Part shown: piece by piece, positions 34,090-45,020 of the stretch
Position numbering within the stretch: the first letter of the stretch is position 1
Layout of the letters: every line of letters starts with the position of its first letter
DNA from: Proteus vulgaris
GTDB taxonomy: Bacteria > Pseudomonadota > Gammaproteobacteria > Enterobacterales > Enterobacteriaceae
Length of the DNA: 64,000 nucleotides
Reading direction: 5' to 3'
NCBI RefSeq assembly: GCF_016239305.1
Contig: NZ_JAEHOQ010000008.1
Location: forward strand, 1-64,000
Notes under the pieces: generated by a model
Database searches by the model: none
Told to the model about the DNA's origin: nothing
What the model saw: the letters and a program-made list of their open reading frames with translations, nothing else
Made by a program: the position numbers and the translations under genes

Positions 34090-35796
34090 ATGTTTAGCCG
34101 AATGAAAATAGTGACTGGATTATTATCCATTCTTCTGTTGTTTGGTGTTTTGCAATTTATTTCCGGGGGAGTTTTTTACTCAAATATTGTTGAGACAAGA
34201 AATGACCTGAATAAAACACTGATAATACAGGATCAACGTGAGCGCCTAGACGAAAGTTGGGCTAACTTACTCCAAGCTCGTAATAATATTAATCGTGCTG
34301 CTATTAGCTTTTTATTACAAGATAAAAACCTGAATGTGGATGATTCTCTTTCTGTTGACTATTTAACGGGTCTTGCTCGTAAAAATATGTCTCGTGCAGA
34401 TGAGAAATTTAAAGAATTTGAAAAGAATATTACAGCTTATCAAGTTCACACAGAAGATGATGTTCGTAGCCTAAAAGGGCGTTTTATCGAATATTTTTCT
34501 GCATTAAATCAATTGGAAATTTTACTTCAAGATAAGAATTTAAAAGACTTTTTTGAGCAACCAACTACGGGTTATCAAGATGCTTTTTATAAAGAATATC
34601 TTGCCTACGTTATGCGTAATGAGAAGTTTAATGATGAACTAAACGTGGCATTAGAAGCTTCTCACCAACGTACTGTTATCACAATGGCTGTTTTAGCCAT
34701 TATTGTTATCTCTGCATTAATTTTATGTTGGTTTGCGTTACGTAATGCCTTGATTAGACCATTAAATTCACTTCTATTAAGTATTAAAACCTTCTCTGAA
34801 GGGGATTTACGTCCAAATATTGAAGTAAATGGACGTAATGAAATGAGCTTGTTAGCAAATGGCTTAAAACATATGCAACAAGAGCTTATTCAAACCGTTC
34901 GTGGCGTTTATCAGAGCACAGAAAATATTTATAACAGCACAAGTGAAATTGCTGCTGGAAATAATGATCTGTCTGCACGTACCGAAGAGCAAGTGGCTTC
35001 ATTAGAAGAAACCGCTGCTAGTATGGAACAGTTAACTGCAACCGTAAAACAGAATGCAGATAACGCTCGTCAAGCGAGTAACCTTGCTAACGATGCCTCA
35101 GATATCGCCCGCCAAGGCGGAAAAGTTGTTGCTAATGTGGTGCAAACAATGCACGACATAGCCGGAAGTTCTCAGAAAATCACCGATATAACAGCAGTTA
35201 TCGATGGTATTGCATTCCAGACCAATATTTTGGCATTGAATGCGGCCGTTGAAGCAGCAAGAGCCGGTGAGCATGGTCGCGGATTTGCGGTAGTTGCCGG
35301 CGAAGTTCGTAACCTTGCACAGAGAAGTGCAGAAGCTGCTAAAGAAATAAAAACACTGATTGAAGATTCTGTAAGCCGTACTGAAACGGGCTCTGTGCTT
35401 GTTGAAAGTGCGGGAGAGACGATGACGCGTATTGTGGATTCAGTAACTCGAGTTACTGACATTATGGGCGAAATCGCTTCTGCATCAGATGAGCAAAGCC
35501 GAGGTATTTCACAAGTTGGCCTTGCGGTGTCTGAAATGGATCGCGTCACTCAGCAAAATGCCTCTTTAGTAGAACAATCTGCAGCCGCTGCTGCTGGTCT
35601 TGAAGATCAAGCAGTTGCATTAACCCGCTTAGTTTCAATCTTCAAATTACCGGGTCAGGAAGAAAAAACGCTAGAAAGAAAGGAATCGGATGCAACCCCT
35701 GTAGTTAAAGCCGCTGCTCCACTTATAAAACCAGGAACCTCAGAAAAGAAAAAGAGCAGCAGTGTTGAAGATCCCGCTAACTGGGAAACTTTCTAA
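34090..35796 (+). CDS. Methyl-accepting chemotaxis protein (Tar/Tsr type) with NWETF tail
   Basis: A 568-residue inner-membrane chemoreceptor. A membrane segment at about 8-30 precedes a periplasmic four-helix ligand domain ([10 protein letters not shown], the site of the amino-acid-contacting Arg in Tar/Tsr). A second segment lies at about 197-218, followed by HAMP and the signalling hairpin ([20 protein letters not shown]). It ends in NWETF, the pentapeptide that tethers CheR and CheB. The ligand cannot be read from the sequence. It has a perfect sigma28 promoter and is followed by a second receptor. Confidence 0.93.
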   Translation: MFSRMKIVTGLLSILLLFGVLQFISGGVFYSNIVETRNDLNKTLIIQDQRERLDESWANLLQARNNINRAAISFLLQDKNLNVDDSLSVDYLTGLARKNMSRADEKFKEFEKNITAYQVHTEDDVRSLKGRFIEYFSALNQLEILLQDKNLKDFFEQPTTGYQDAFYKEYLAYVMRNEKFNDELNVALEASHQRTVITMAVLAIIVISALILCWFALRNALIRPLNSLLLSIKTFSEGDLRPNIEVNGRNEMSLLANGLKHMQQELIQTVRGVYQSTENIYNSTSEIAAGNNDLSARTEEQVASLEETAASMEQLTATVKQNADNARQASNLANDASDIARQGGKVVANVVQTMHDIAGSSQKITDITAVIDGIAFQTNILALNAAVEAARAGEHGRGFAVVAGEVRNLAQRSAEAAKEIKTLIEDSVSRTETGSVLVESAGETMTRIVDSVTRVTDIMGEIASASDEQSRGISQVGLAVSEMDRVTQQNASLVEQSAAAAAGLEDQAVALTRLVSIFKLPGQEEKTLERKESDATPVVKAAAPLIKPGTSEKKKSSSVEDPANWETF

Positions 35797-35855
35797 CAAC
35801 AACAAGTGGCTGACAAGCGGTGGCTTTTTACCACCGCTTTAAACGAGGTGAAGGC

Positions 35856-37502
35856 ATGTTTAGGTTTCGCAAATTAAAGATATCCACCAGTCTATATTTA
35901 TTACTGATGATGTTTTGCGTTATGCAGGTGATTTCTAGTGGTGTTTCGCTAGGAATTGTCCATTTGAATAACGAACAGATCACCAGAGTTGATTTAGATA
36001 CATCTAAGCGAGATGAATTAGGATTAAGTTGGGCATCTTTAATACAAACTCGTAATGCGATTAATCGTGTTGCTATCGCAGTGAAAACTGAACAGTCAAC
36101 GGATTATATTCAATCTATTGAATCAATTGCACTTTCACGCTTGGAAACGGCGAATACTCATTTTCAAAATTTCCTTGCTGAAATAAATAAAGAGGCAATA
36201 CCGACAGAAGAAAAAGAAATCATTGAAGCGGTAAAAAATGATTACCACGTTTTATATGGTGCATTAACTGAATTACATAGCATGTTAAAAAACGATAATT
36301 TCCAAGGTTTTTTAGACCAACCAACGGAACGTTATCAAACAGCAATGGAAAATTCATTTAACACTTATATGAATTACGTGCAGACAGAAATTACGGAATC
36401 GATAGAGCAAGGACATCGTTCTTATACTATCGCTATCTTAATGTTTATCGGTGCAATAGCGATGGTTATTGTTGTGTCAATCGCGGCTCACCGTTGGCTA
36501 AGTTTTAATATCATTAAACCTTTCGCAAGTTTAAGCCGTTATTTTAATGATGTTGCGACTGGCAAATTAAATCGTGAAATTCTTGTGTTTACGGATGATG
36601 AAATAGGGGATGTGTTTAGACAATTACGAGACATGCGTGGTGAGTTAGCGCGTTCTATTCGTATTGTTCGAGATAACAGCCACGCTATGTATTCTGGCAT
36701 TCAAGAAATTTCCAAAGGAAATACGGATTTATCCTCAAGAACTGAGCAACAGGCGGCTTCATTAGAAGAAACTGCAGCAAGCATGGAAGAGTTAACAGCA
36801 ACGGTAAAACAAAATGCTGATAACGCCCTACAAGCAAGTAAGCTCGCAGGATCTGCTTCTGAGACAGCCATGCGTGGTGGCCAAATTACGCACAGTGTTG
36901 TTGAAACCATGGATGCGATTACACAAAGTTCTCAAAAGATAGGAGCTATTATCAGTGTGATTGATGGTATTGCGTTCCAAACCAATATATTAGCACTTAA
37001 TGCGGCTGTTGAAGCTGCACGGGCAGGCGAACAAGGACGAGGATTCTCTGTTGTTGCTGGAGAGGTTCGTAATCTTGCTCAACGCAGTGCTGATGCTGCA
37101 AAAGAAATCAAATTATTGATTGATGAATCTGTTTTACGAGTCTCTCAAGGTTCTCAACTCGTTAATAATGCAGGGCAGACAATGGAGGAACTCGTCACAT
37201 CAGTAAATAAAGTCACTGAATTAATGGCAGAAATCGCCTCAGCTTCTGATGAACAAAGCAGAGGTATTCACCAAGTCGCTGATGCAGTCAGTCAGATGGA
37301 TCAGGTGACACAGCAAAACGCTGCTTTGGTGGAGCAATCAGCATCTGCTGCCGCAGCATTGGAAGATCAGGCTAATAACCTTGTCGATGCTGTATCGGCA
37401 TTCGAGTTGCCTGACATGGATGAGAGTAATACCTCTTCATCCCTAGAAGGTAATGGGTTGAAAAAAGCAGATAAAAAATCATTTTTTAAAAAGACCCATT
37501 AA
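35856..37502 (+). CDS. Methyl-accepting chemotaxis protein without CheR-tether tail
   Basis: A 548-residue receptor with the same layout as its neighbour: membrane segments at about residues 9-30 and 190-212, four-helix periplasmic domain (QTRNAINRVAIA), HAMP and the signalling hairpin ([20 protein letters not shown]). It ends KKADKKSFFKKTH, so the CheR/CheB-binding pentapeptide is missing and it probably relies on the neighbouring receptor for efficient methylation. ATG 35856 follows GAGGTGAAGG and is preferred to the upstream frame start at 35820. Position matches tap in E. coli. Confidence 0.92.
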   Translation: MFRFRKLKISTSLYLLLMMFCVMQVISSGVSLGIVHLNNEQITRVDLDTSKRDELGLSWASLIQTRNAINRVAIAVKTEQSTDYIQSIESIALSRLETANTHFQNFLAEINKEAIPTEEKEIIEAVKNDYHVLYGALTELHSMLKNDNFQGFLDQPTERYQTAMENSFNTYMNYVQTEITESIEQGHRSYTIAILMFIGAIAMVIVVSIAAHRWLSFNIIKPFASLSRYFNDVATGKLNREILVFTDDEIGDVFRQLRDMRGELARSIRIVRDNSHAMYSGIQEISKGNTDLSSRTEQQAASLEETAASMEELTATVKQNADNALQASKLAGSASETAMRGGQITHSVVETMDAITQSSQKIGAIISVIDGIAFQTNILALNAAVEAARAGEQGRGFSVVAGEVRNLAQRSADAAKEIKLLIDESVLRVSQGSQLVNNAGQTMEELVTSVNKVTELMAEIASASDEQSRGIHQVADAVSQMDQVTQQNAALVEQSASAAAALEDQANNLVDAVSAFELPDMDESNTSSSLEGNGLKKADKKSFFKKTH

Positions 37503-37508
37503 AAAACA

Positions 37509-38399
37509 ATGAAACGTAATGTTACTGAAGTCTTATCAGATATCGCTGCTCAACCGTTGGATATTTTTACTCAACGGTTCATGTTGTCCGATGATCAGTT
37601 CCAATCTATATGCCAATTGATTTATCAAAAGGCAGGTATTGTGCTGACTAACAACAAAAGGGAGATGGTTTATAACCGTCTCACTAGGAGGTTACGTGAA
37701 TTACGGATGAATAACTTTGGTGACTATCTTGCGTTTCTTAAAAGTGATGTGCGCAACCCTGAATGGCAAGAGTTTATTAATGCTTTAACAACTAATCTCA
37801 CTGCATTTTTCAGGGAAGCACATCACTTTCCTATTTTGGCAAAACATGCCAGAAAAAGAGCCGGAGGCGTCTACCGAGTATGGTGTGCAGCTGCATCTAC
37901 TGGAGAAGAACCTTATTCAATAGCGATGACTTTACGCGATGTTTTTGGGAATAACCCTTATAAAACCAAAATTATTGCCAGCGATATCGATACAAATGTG
38001 TTGGATAAAGCACGAAAAGGTGTTTACCGACAAGAAGAGCTTAAAACATTAAATGATGAATATTTGAAAAAATATTTTCTCAAAGGTGTCGGCGATTTTG
38101 AAGGATACGTAAAAATTAGACCACAAATCAGCGAGATGGTCTCCTTTCAGTATTTGAATCTACTCGACAAGCAATGGGATTTAGAAGGCAGTTTTGATGC
38201 GATTTTTTGTCGTAATGTCATGATTTATTTTGATAAAACGACACAACAAACCTTACTTAACCGCTTTACCTCATTACTTAAACCAGACGGAATGCTGTTT
38301 GTTGGGCATTCTGAAAATGTAAGCCAGCTTAGCAAGGATTTCTACTTGCATGGGCATACCGTTTACGGGCTGACACCAGCAAGGAGAGGTTATGAATAA
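37509..38399 (+). CDS. cheR: CheR, chemoreceptor methyltransferase
   Basis: A 296-residue S-adenosylmethionine-dependent enzyme that methylates receptor glutamates. It shows the N-terminal helical domain ([20 protein letters not shown]), [13 protein letters not shown], the SAM motif [18 protein letters not shown] and [13 protein letters not shown] 37509 lies six bases after the receptor stop with no strong ribosome binding site, which suggests coupling. It overlaps cheB by eight bases. Confidence 0.96.
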   Translation: MKRNVTEVLSDIAAQPLDIFTQRFMLSDDQFQSICQLIYQKAGIVLTNNKREMVYNRLTRRLRELRMNNFGDYLAFLKSDVRNPEWQEFINALTTNLTAFFREAHHFPILAKHARKRAGGVYRVWCAAASTGEEPYSIAMTLRDVFGNNPYKTKIIASDIDTNVLDKARKGVYRQEELKTLNDEYLKKYFLKGVGDFEGYVKIRPQISEMVSFQYLNLLDKQWDLEGSFDAIFCRNVMIYFDKTTQQTLLNRFTSLLKPDGMLFVGHSENVSQLSKDFYLHGHTVYGLTPARRGYE

Positions 38400-39444
38400 A
38401 ATAACGGTACTCTGTGTTGATGATTCGGCGCTAATGCGTCAAATCATGCGAGAAATCATCAACAGTCATAGTGATATGGAAGTTGTTGATTGTGCACCAG
38501 ATCCTATAGTGGCTCGTGACTTAATAAAAAAGTACAACCCACAGGTATTAACGTTAGACGTTGAAATGCCACGTATGGATGGTATTGATTTCTTGGAAAA
38601 ATTGATGCGATTAAGACCTATGCCTGTCGTTATGGTTTCATCATTAACAGCTAAAGGCTCAGAAGTAACGTTAAAAGCGTTAGAACTGGGTGCTGTTGAT
38701 TTCGTGACTAAACCACAGCTTGGTTTACGTGAAGGTATGCTGGCTTATAGTGAACTGATTGCAGAGAAAATTCGTGCGGCCGCTCTTGCACGAATTAGTC
38801 GGCGCGAAGTTCAAGTCGTGCCTTCTAAATCATTGTCATTTACACCGATGATTTCGAGTGAAAAGTTGATTGCTGTAGGTGCATCAACTGGTGGCACAGA
38901 GGCTATTCGTAATTTTCTAGAACCATTACCCGTTACCAGCCCAGCGGTGTTGATTACACAACATATGCCTGCAGGGTTTACACACTCATTTGCAGAACGA
39001 TTAAATCGTTTGTGCCAAATCAGTGTAAAAGAAGCTGAAGATGGAGAACGTGTATTACCAGGGCATGCGTATGTTGCGCCAGGTGATTATCACATGGAGC
39101 TTCGTCGTAATGGTGCTAACTACCAGATCCACATTAATAAAGAACCTGCAGTAAACCGTCATCGTCCTTCAGTCGATGTGCTATTTCGTTCAGTCGCAAA
39201 ATATGCGGGACGTAATGCCATTGGCGTTATTTTAACAGGGATGGGAAGCGATGGTGCAGCTGGGTTATTAGAAATGCGTCAAGCAGGAAGTTATACCTTT
39301 GCACAAGATGAAGCGAGTTGTGTCGTCTTTGGTATGCCTCGCGCTGCGGTTGAAATAGGCGCAGTTGATGAGGTGAAAAGTATAAGCTCAATGAGTAAAG
39401 CGGTACTGATGAAAATCAGTAGCACGCAATCATTGCGTATCTGA
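38392..39444 (+). CDS. cheB: CheB, chemoreceptor methylesterase/deamidase
   Basis: A 350-residue enzyme that removes receptor methyl groups when phosphorylated by CheA. The receiver domain has the CVDDSAL pocket and Asp56 ([12 protein letters not shown]). The catalytic domain shows the Ser of [10 protein letters not shown], the His of QHMPAGFT, and the Asp of MGSDGAAG. The start overlaps the cheR end (ATGAATAA). Confidence 0.97.
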   Translation: MNKITVLCVDDSALMRQIMREIINSHSDMEVVDCAPDPIVARDLIKKYNPQVLTLDVEMPRMDGIDFLEKLMRLRPMPVVMVSSLTAKGSEVTLKALELGAVDFVTKPQLGLREGMLAYSELIAEKIRAAALARISRREVQVVPSKSLSFTPMISSEKLIAVGASTGGTEAIRNFLEPLPVTSPAVLITQHMPAGFTHSFAERLNRLCQISVKEAEDGERVLPGHAYVAPGDYHMELRRNGANYQIHINKEPAVNRHRPSVDVLFRSVAKYAGRNAIGVILTGMGSDGAAGLLEMRQAGSYTFAQDEASCVVFGMPRAAVEIGAVDEVKSISSMSKAVLMKISSTQSLRI

Positions 39445-39503
39445 TTAAGTTCAGTTTAAAAAGCAACACAGTAATTTGCCGATATATTTTGAAGGAGTTT
39501 TCA

Positions 39504-39893
39504 ATGGCAAGTAAGGATCTGAAATTTTTAGTGGTTGATGATTTTTCAACAATGCGCCGCATAGTTCGTAATTTGCTAAAGGAATTAGGATTTACGAATG
39601 TAGAAGAAGCAGAAGATGGTGCTGACGCGTTAGCTAAATTACGCAATTCGGCAATTGATTTTGTGATAACAGACTGGAACATGCCAAATATGGATGGTCT
39701 AGAGCTTCTTAAAAATATTCGTAGTGATGCGGGACTTGCAGCAACACCAGTATTAATGGTGACCGCTGAAGCTAAAAAAGAAAATATCATTGCAGCAGCG
39801 CAAGCCGGTGCAAGTGGGTATGTTGTTAAACCTTTTACAGCAGCAATTCTTGAAGAAAAACTAAATAAAATTTTTGAAAAACTGGGCATCTAA
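39504..39893 (+). CDS. cheY: CheY, chemotaxis response regulator
   Basis: A 129-residue single-domain receiver that binds FliM to switch rotation. Acid pair Asp12-Asp13, phospho-acceptor Asp57 ([12 protein letters not shown]), Thr and Lys of VTAEAKKE and VVKPF all sit as in E. coli. ATG 39504 follows AAGGAG; a TTG at 39489 overlaps that ribosome binding site and is rejected. Nine bases before cheZ. Confidence 0.98.
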   Translation: MASKDLKFLVVDDFSTMRRIVRNLLKELGFTNVEEAEDGADALAKLRNSAIDFVITDWNMPNMDGLELLKNIRSDAGLAATPVLMVTAEAKKENIIAAAQAGASGYVVKPFTAAILEEKLNKIFEKLGI

Positions 39894-39902
39894 GGAGTCG
39901 CA

Positions 39903-40559
39903 ATGAGTGGGAATCCAATTATGCCGAAAGATAATATTGAAATGACATCTGATATTATCAGCCGGATCGGACAATTGACGCGGATGTTGCGCGACAGTTT
40001 GCGAGAATTAGGATTGGATAAAGCAATAGCCGAAGCAGCAGAAGCCATCCCTGACGCTAGGGAACGATTGGATTATGTTGCTCAAATGACCGCTCAGGCA
40101 GCTGAGCGTACATTGAACTGTGTCGAAGCTGCGCAACCTAAACAGGATGCGTTAAGTGCCGATGCGACTAAGCTTACTGAACGTTGGGACCAATGGTTTG
40201 AACAGCCAGAAGAGCTGAAAGATGTACGCTCTCTTGTAACCGATACCCGCAATTATTTGCGGGATATCCCTGAGAGTACGGCTTTTACTAACAGTCAGTT
40301 ATTGGAAATTATGATGGCACAGGATTTCCAAGATCTGACAGGTCAGGTGATTAAGCGCATGATGAGTGTGGTTCAAGAAATTGAAAAACAACTCGTGATG
40401 GTATTAATGGAAAACCTGCCACCAGAGCAACTTGAAAAGTCTAATGTGAAAAAAGAGACTGATTCTTTATTAAATGGTCCACAGGTTAATAAAAACAACG
40501 CTGGTGTGATCAAAAATCAAGATCAAGTTGATGATTTGCTAGAAAGTCTAGGTTTTTAA
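39903..40559 (+). CDS. cheZ: CheZ, CheY-P phosphatase
   Basis: A 218-residue long helical hairpin protein that dephosphorylates CheY-P. The catalytic Gln lies in [20 protein letters not shown], and the C-terminal CheY-binding peptide is [15 protein letters not shown] precedes the ATG. Last gene of the receptor-cheRBYZ unit. Confidence 0.97.
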   Translation: MSGNPIMPKDNIEMTSDIISRIGQLTRMLRDSLRELGLDKAIAEAAEAIPDARERLDYVAQMTAQAAERTLNCVEAAQPKQDALSADATKLTERWDQWFEQPEELKDVRSLVTDTRNYLRDIPESTAFTNSQLLEIMMAQDFQDLTGQVIKRMMSVVQEIEKQLVMVLMENLPPEQLEKSNVKKETDSLLNGPQVNKNNAGVIKNQDQVDDLLESLGF

Positions 40560-40980
40560 CCTGTGATGAGTTTTAGGGCGATAAGGACGTTGAGATATGC
40601 AGGACGCATTCGCTCTATGCTCTGCTCTTTTAGGATGGTGTACTTTATGGATAAAAAATCACGTAATAATGCTTTGATAGCTCACGCTATTGAAGAAAAT
40701 GTAAGCCGCTTTTTTTAAGCGGCTTTCGAAGTTGCATAAATAAGAATCAATATAAAAAAGTGCATTATTTTCTATGAATTTCGCTGATTTCCTTATAATT
40801 AGCGACAATACGACCTTTATTGTTATTTTTATCATTAGGTTGGTTTCTAAGCGCCTACCGTCATAGCCCAAAAAGCCCCGTAAATTTGCGATTGTTCAGC
40901 CCATCAATTTCCTCTGAATTTGTCATGCTTAGAGTCATTTCATTCATGCTTTTAATCTCATTACCTAAATCGGACAGACT
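40560..40980. other. cheZ-flhB intergenic region with hairpin and a tiny ORF
   Basis: AAGCCGCTT (40703-40711) pairs with AAGCGGCTT (40717-40725), a likely terminator of the che operon, although its T run is in the loop. A 23-codon ORF (ATG 40647 to 40718, peptide starting MDKKSRNNALIAHAIEENVS) ends inside the hairpin. It has only an AGGA 13 bases upstream, so expression is doubtful. The flhB promoter must lie near 40870-40960; CCCGTAAATTTGCG (40877-40890) faintly resembles a FlhD4C2 half-site. Confidence 0.5.
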
Positions 40981-42129
40981 GTGGCTGAAGATAGCGATCT
41001 CGAAAAAACAGAGGACCCCACACCCCATAAACGGGAAAAAGCTAAAAAGGATGGACAAATTGTCCGTTCTAAAGAGCTTTCATCCGTTTTAATGATCTTG
41101 GGTGGCGTGAGTTTGCTGTGGATGAGTGGTGGATTTATCACTCGTGGGCTACATGCCATGTTAACAGAAGGATTTACGTTTAATCATCACCTTATTGGTA
41201 ATGAGAATTTGTTGATCCCTCGATTTGGTAGCTTAATTAAACAAGCCGTTTTTGCACTATCCCCCGTATTTTTTGGGTTAGTACTTGTGGCGATTGGTGG
41301 CTCTGCTTTATTAGGTGGGATTAACTTTAGTAGTAAATCTATTAAGTTTGATCCGAAGAAATGGAACCCTATTTCTGGATTAAAACGTATCTTTTCAATG
41401 AATGCGTTAGCTGAGTTATTTAAAGCGATACTGAAATCAACCTTTGTGGGGATCGCAGCAACGGTGTTTTTATGGCACAACTGGAACGATATTCTTCACC
41501 TGATCACGCTTCCACCATTGAGTGCGCTCGCCAATGCGATGCAATTGTTGATTTTCGCCGTCTACATTACGGTTTTTATGCTGATCCCGATGGTGGCATT
41601 TGACATCATTTTCCAAATCCGTAGCCATTTGAAAAAGCTACGTATGACGCGCCAAGAAATTAAAGACGAATTTAAACAGCAAGAGGGTGATCCCCAACTT
41701 AAAGCACGTATTCGTCAACAACAACATGCCATGTCTCGTCGCCGAATGATGGCTGATGTGCCAAAAGCTGACGTTATTGTCACGAACCCAACACACTATG
41801 CTGTTGCTCTGCAATATAACGACAAAATGACCGCACCTAAAGTGTTAGCGAAAGGTGCAGGGGCTATTGCGTTAAAAATTAAAGAAATTGGTGCAGAAAA
41901 TCGAATTCCGCTTCTAGAAGCGCCACCGCTTGCTAGGGCGTTATATCGTCACAGTGAAATAGGCCATGCAATACCTTCAACTCTTTATGCTGCGGTTGCA
42001 GAGGTACTTGCATGGGTTTATCAACTGAAACGATGGAAAACCGAAGGTGGTTTAAAACCTAAACAACCTATGAACTTGCCAGTGCCTCCCGCACTGGACT
42101 TTGCTGGAGAAGATAATCGTCATGGCTAA
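40981..42129 (+). CDS. flhB: FlhB, flagellar export gate and specificity switch
   Basis: A 382-residue inner-membrane protein of the flagellar type III export apparatus. Four membrane segments are followed by a cytoplasmic domain with the autocleavage site NPTH (VIVTNPTHYAVALQY, near residue 270), which flips export from rod-hook to filament substrates together with FliK. It begins with GTG and has a weak ribosome binding site. It overlaps flhA by eight bases. Confidence 0.96.
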   Translation: MAEDSDLEKTEDPTPHKREKAKKDGQIVRSKELSSVLMILGGVSLLWMSGGFITRGLHAMLTEGFTFNHHLIGNENLLIPRFGSLIKQAVFALSPVFFGLVLVAIGGSALLGGINFSSKSIKFDPKKWNPISGLKRIFSMNALAELFKAILKSTFVGIAATVFLWHNWNDILHLITLPPLSALANAMQLLIFAVYITVFMLIPMVAFDIIFQIRSHLKKLRMTRQEIKDEFKQQEGDPQLKARIRQQQHAMSRRRMMADVPKADVIVTNPTHYAVALQYNDKMTAPKVLAKGAGAIALKIKEIGAENRIPLLEAPPLARALYRHSEIGHAIPSTLYAAVAEVLAWVYQLKRWKTEGGLKPKQPMNLPVPPALDFAGEDNRHG

Positions 42130-44212
42130 TTTGGCCTCATTACTCCGCTTGCCGGGAAATTGGAAAAGTTCTCAGTGGCAGATACTGGCAGGGCCAGTGC
42201 TTATCTTGTTGATACTGTCGATGATGGTATTGCCATTGCCACCTTTTCTATTGGATTTATTATTTACCTTTAATATTGCACTCTCCATTATGGTGCTGTT
42301 AGTGGCAATGTTTACAAAGCGTACTTTAGACTTTGCTGCTTTCCCGACTATTTTGCTGTTTACCACGTTGTTACGTTTATCATTAAACGTTGCTTCAACA
42401 CGTATCATCTTAATGGAAGGACATACAGGGCCAGAAGCTGCAGGGCGCGTTGTTGAGGCCTTTGGCCATTTCCTTGTTGGCGGTAACTTTGCTATCGGTA
42501 TTGTGGTCTTTATCATCCTTATTCTGATTAACTTTATGGTTATCACCAAGGGGGCGGGACGTATTGCTGAAGTGGGTGCACGTTTTGTGTTAGATGGAAT
42601 GCCTGGTAAACAGATGGCAATCGATGCTGACTTGAATGCGGGTATTATCAACGAAGAAGAAGCTAAAAAGCGTCGTAAAGAAGTCTCATTGGAATCTGAC
42701 TTTTACGGTTCAATGGATGGTGCGAGTAAGTTTGTTCGTGGTGACGCCATCGCAGGCTTAATGATCCTTGTGATTAACGTGGTGGGTGGTCTTATCGTCG
42801 GTGTCGCTCAACACGGAATGGCGTTAAACGATGCAGCAACGACTTATACCCTTTTAACCATCGGTGATGGTCTGGTTGCTCAAATCCCAGCATTGATTAT
42901 CTCAACCGCAGCGGGTGTTATTGTTACTCGTGTTGCTACAGATGAAGATGTTGGGCAACAGATGGTGACCCAACTATTTGATAATCCTCGTGTACTAATG
43001 CTAACCGCTGGGGTGTTAGGCTTATTAGGTTTAGTACCGGGAATGCCCAACTTTGTTTTCCTCTTTTTCACCGCAGCATTAGGCGGATTAGGTTGGTATA
43101 TCTTACGTCGTAACGCTAATCCTGAAGTGCAACAACAAAAAGAGATGGAAGAAGTTGAAAAACAAAACCGTGTTGTTGAAGCGTCATGGGAAGATGTGCA
43201 ACTGGAAGATCCATTAGCTATGGAAGTGGGGTATCGCTTAATTCCAATGGTAGATAATCGCCAAAATGGTGAGTTATTAGGGCGAATTAGTGGTATCCGT
43301 AAAAAATTTGCTCAAGAGACAGGATATCTCCCTCCCGTTGTTCATATTCGTGACAATATGGAGCTAAGACCTTCTTCTTACCGTATTCTTATGAAAGGGG
43401 TTGAAATTGGTCATGGAGAAGCGCATCCGGGCCGTTGGTTAGCAATCAATCCGGGTAATGCAGTGGGCTCTTTAGACGGTGATATCACTCAAGAGCCAGC
43501 CTTTGGTTTACCCGCGGTTTGGATTGATGACAGTTTAAGAGAGCAAGCACAGGTTCAAGGTTATACCGTTGTCGCGGCAAGCACTGTTATTGCAACGCAC
43601 TTCAACCACGCATTAGCGAAATATGCATCAGAATTATTTGGTCGTCAAGAAGCACAAATGTTGTTTGATAGGGTCAGTAAAGAGCTCCCTAAAATGACAG
43701 AAAATATGATCCCAGATATGCTTTCACTCACGGTGTTACATAAGGTATTGCAAAATCTGCTTTCTGAGCAAGTACCTATTCGCGATATGAGAACCATATT
43801 AGAAGCCTTAGCGGAGCATGCGCCAGAACAAAAAGATCCGGCTGAATTAACCGCAGTGGTTCGTGTTGCACTTCGCCGTGCGATTACACAACACTGGTTT
43901 GGTGATCAAGATGAAATTCAGGTGATTGGTTTAGATGCAAGCTTAGAGCGTATTCTTGTTCAAGCGATGCAAAGTGGCGGTGGATTAGAGCCAGGGCTTG
44001 CTGAAAATATTGAACAACAAGCAGCAGATGCTGTACGCCATCAAGAGATGTCCGGTGGTGCACCAGTATTATTAGTGAATCACGCATTGCGTTCATTACT
44101 TTCACGCTTTTTACGTCGTAGTTTGCCACAATTGGCTGTGTTATCGAATATGGAAATTAGTGAAGGTCGTCGTATCCGTATGACATCAATGATTGGTGGG
44201 CAACCGCATTAA
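42122..44212 (+). CDS. flhA: FlhA, flagellar export gate protein
   Basis: A 696-residue inner-membrane export gate with about eight membrane segments and a large cytoplasmic ring domain that docks chaperone-substrate complexes. The FHIPEP-family loop RFVLDGMPGKQMAIDADLNA is present. ATG 42122 lies inside the flhB end; an earlier in-frame ATG was rejected because the family start (MANLASLLRL) is here. A terminator follows at once, so no flhE is co-transcribed. Confidence 0.97.
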   Translation: MANLASLLRLPGNWKSSQWQILAGPVLILLILSMMVLPLPPFLLDLLFTFNIALSIMVLLVAMFTKRTLDFAAFPTILLFTTLLRLSLNVASTRIILMEGHTGPEAAGRVVEAFGHFLVGGNFAIGIVVFIILILINFMVITKGAGRIAEVGARFVLDGMPGKQMAIDADLNAGIINEEEAKKRRKEVSLESDFYGSMDGASKFVRGDAIAGLMILVINVVGGLIVGVAQHGMALNDAATTYTLLTIGDGLVAQIPALIISTAAGVIVTRVATDEDVGQQMVTQLFDNPRVLMLTAGVLGLLGLVPGMPNFVFLFFTAALGGLGWYILRRNANPEVQQQKEMEEVEKQNRVVEASWEDVQLEDPLAMEVGYRLIPMVDNRQNGELLGRISGIRKKFAQETGYLPPVVHIRDNMELRPSSYRILMKGVEIGHGEAHPGRWLAINPGNAVGSLDGDITQEPAFGLPAVWIDDSLREQAQVQGYTVVAASTVIATHFNHALAKYASELFGRQEAQMLFDRVSKELPKMTENMIPDMLSLTVLHKVLQNLLSEQVPIRDMRTILEALAEHAPEQKDPAELTAVVRVALRRAITQHWFGDQDEIQVIGLDASLERILVQAMQSGGGLEPGLAENIEQQAADAVRHQEMSGGAPVLLVNHALRSLLSRFLRRSLPQLAVLSNMEISEGRRIRMTSMIGGQPH

Positions 44213-44244
44213 TCATTCTCGCTGATATGCTGTTATCTAGAATT

Positions 44245-44272
44245 AAGGTCACTTTATTAAGTGGCCTTTTTT
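44245..44272 (+). terminator. Terminator of flhBA
   Basis: AAGGTCACTT (44245-44254) with AAGTGGCCTT (44259-44268; one wobble), loop TATT, followed by a T run. Confidence 0.93.
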
Positions 44273-44507
44273 ATGCTAATAAAAAGAAGGGTGTGATGTG
44301 TTAGATCTTTTACTCATGGCAAAGGGGGAAAGTAGGTATATCAATTAATAGGTGGTTTAGTAATGTTATACAAAAGTGTGGTAATAGTGTGGGGAATAGA
44401 GGAATAAATAATAGCTAAGGCTTAGATAAGAGAAATGGCGTGTTACGAGAAGAATATAGATAATAGTGATGTATGGTGCCTAAACTGAATAACATTTTAT
44501 CGACAAA
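44273..44507. other. Intergenic region between converging flhBA and flgMN
   Basis: No gene or clear site; AT-rich. The flhE gene that follows flhA in E. coli is not here. Confidence 0.65.
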
Positions 44508-44534
44508 GAAAAACGCCATCAATATTGATGACGT
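44508..44534 (-). terminator. Terminator of flgMN
   Basis: On the minus strand ACGTCATCA pairs with TGATGGCGT (one wobble), loop ATAT, followed by TTTTTC; 33 bases past the flgN stop. Confidence 0.85.
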
Positions 44535-44566
44535 ATCGTGTGAATTCTGATAATTATCGAGAAAAC

Positions 44567-45013
44567 CTAAACCTGAATTTTACGCCCAGCCAATGTAGAA
44601 CGCTGTGCTTGCCCATCAGAACCATAAAGGGTTGGGCTGTGGTTCTTCTGCAAAAAACGGATAGCATCACTATTACGAGAAATATGTTGATCTAATAGCA
44701 ATCCATTATGTTGATTAAGATGTTTTAGCTCCGCCGTAATATCCATTATTTGTATCCATAAATCAGATAAGAATGGCAACCCTGTGTAAGGTTTTTCTAC
44801 ACTGGCTTGTAAGCTTAGCGTATGACGCTGTTGGTCGGTATGACCTAAAGCCGACAAGACAAAATTCTTCTGTTCAGTAACTTCGTGAAGTGCATTGATA
44901 TCAATGTTACCTGCACACAATAACTGCTGTTCAGCACGTAGAATACCTGCAATGGTATTGAGCTGTGATAATTGAAGATCTAAAGTCTGGCGGAGTTCTT
45001 CCATCATAATCAT
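44567..45013 (-). CDS. flgN: FlgN, export chaperone for FlgK and FlgL
   Basis: A 148-residue helical cytoplasmic chaperone for the hook-filament junction proteins. N-terminal EELRQTLDLQLSQLNTIAGIL and the C-terminal RNSDAIRFLQKNHSPTLYGSDGQ fit the enteric family. Several near-start Met codons (45013, 45007, 45004) make the exact start uncertain. It lies seven bases after flgM. Confidence 0.92.
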   Translation of the reverse strand: MIMMEELRQTLDLQLSQLNTIAGILRAEQQLLCAGNIDINALHEVTEQKNFVLSALGHTDQQRHTLSLQASVEKPYTGLPFLSDLWIQIMDITAELKHLNQHNGLLLDQHISRNSDAIRFLQKNHSPTLYGSDGQAQRSTLAGRKIQV

Positions 45014-45020
45014 TAAAATA

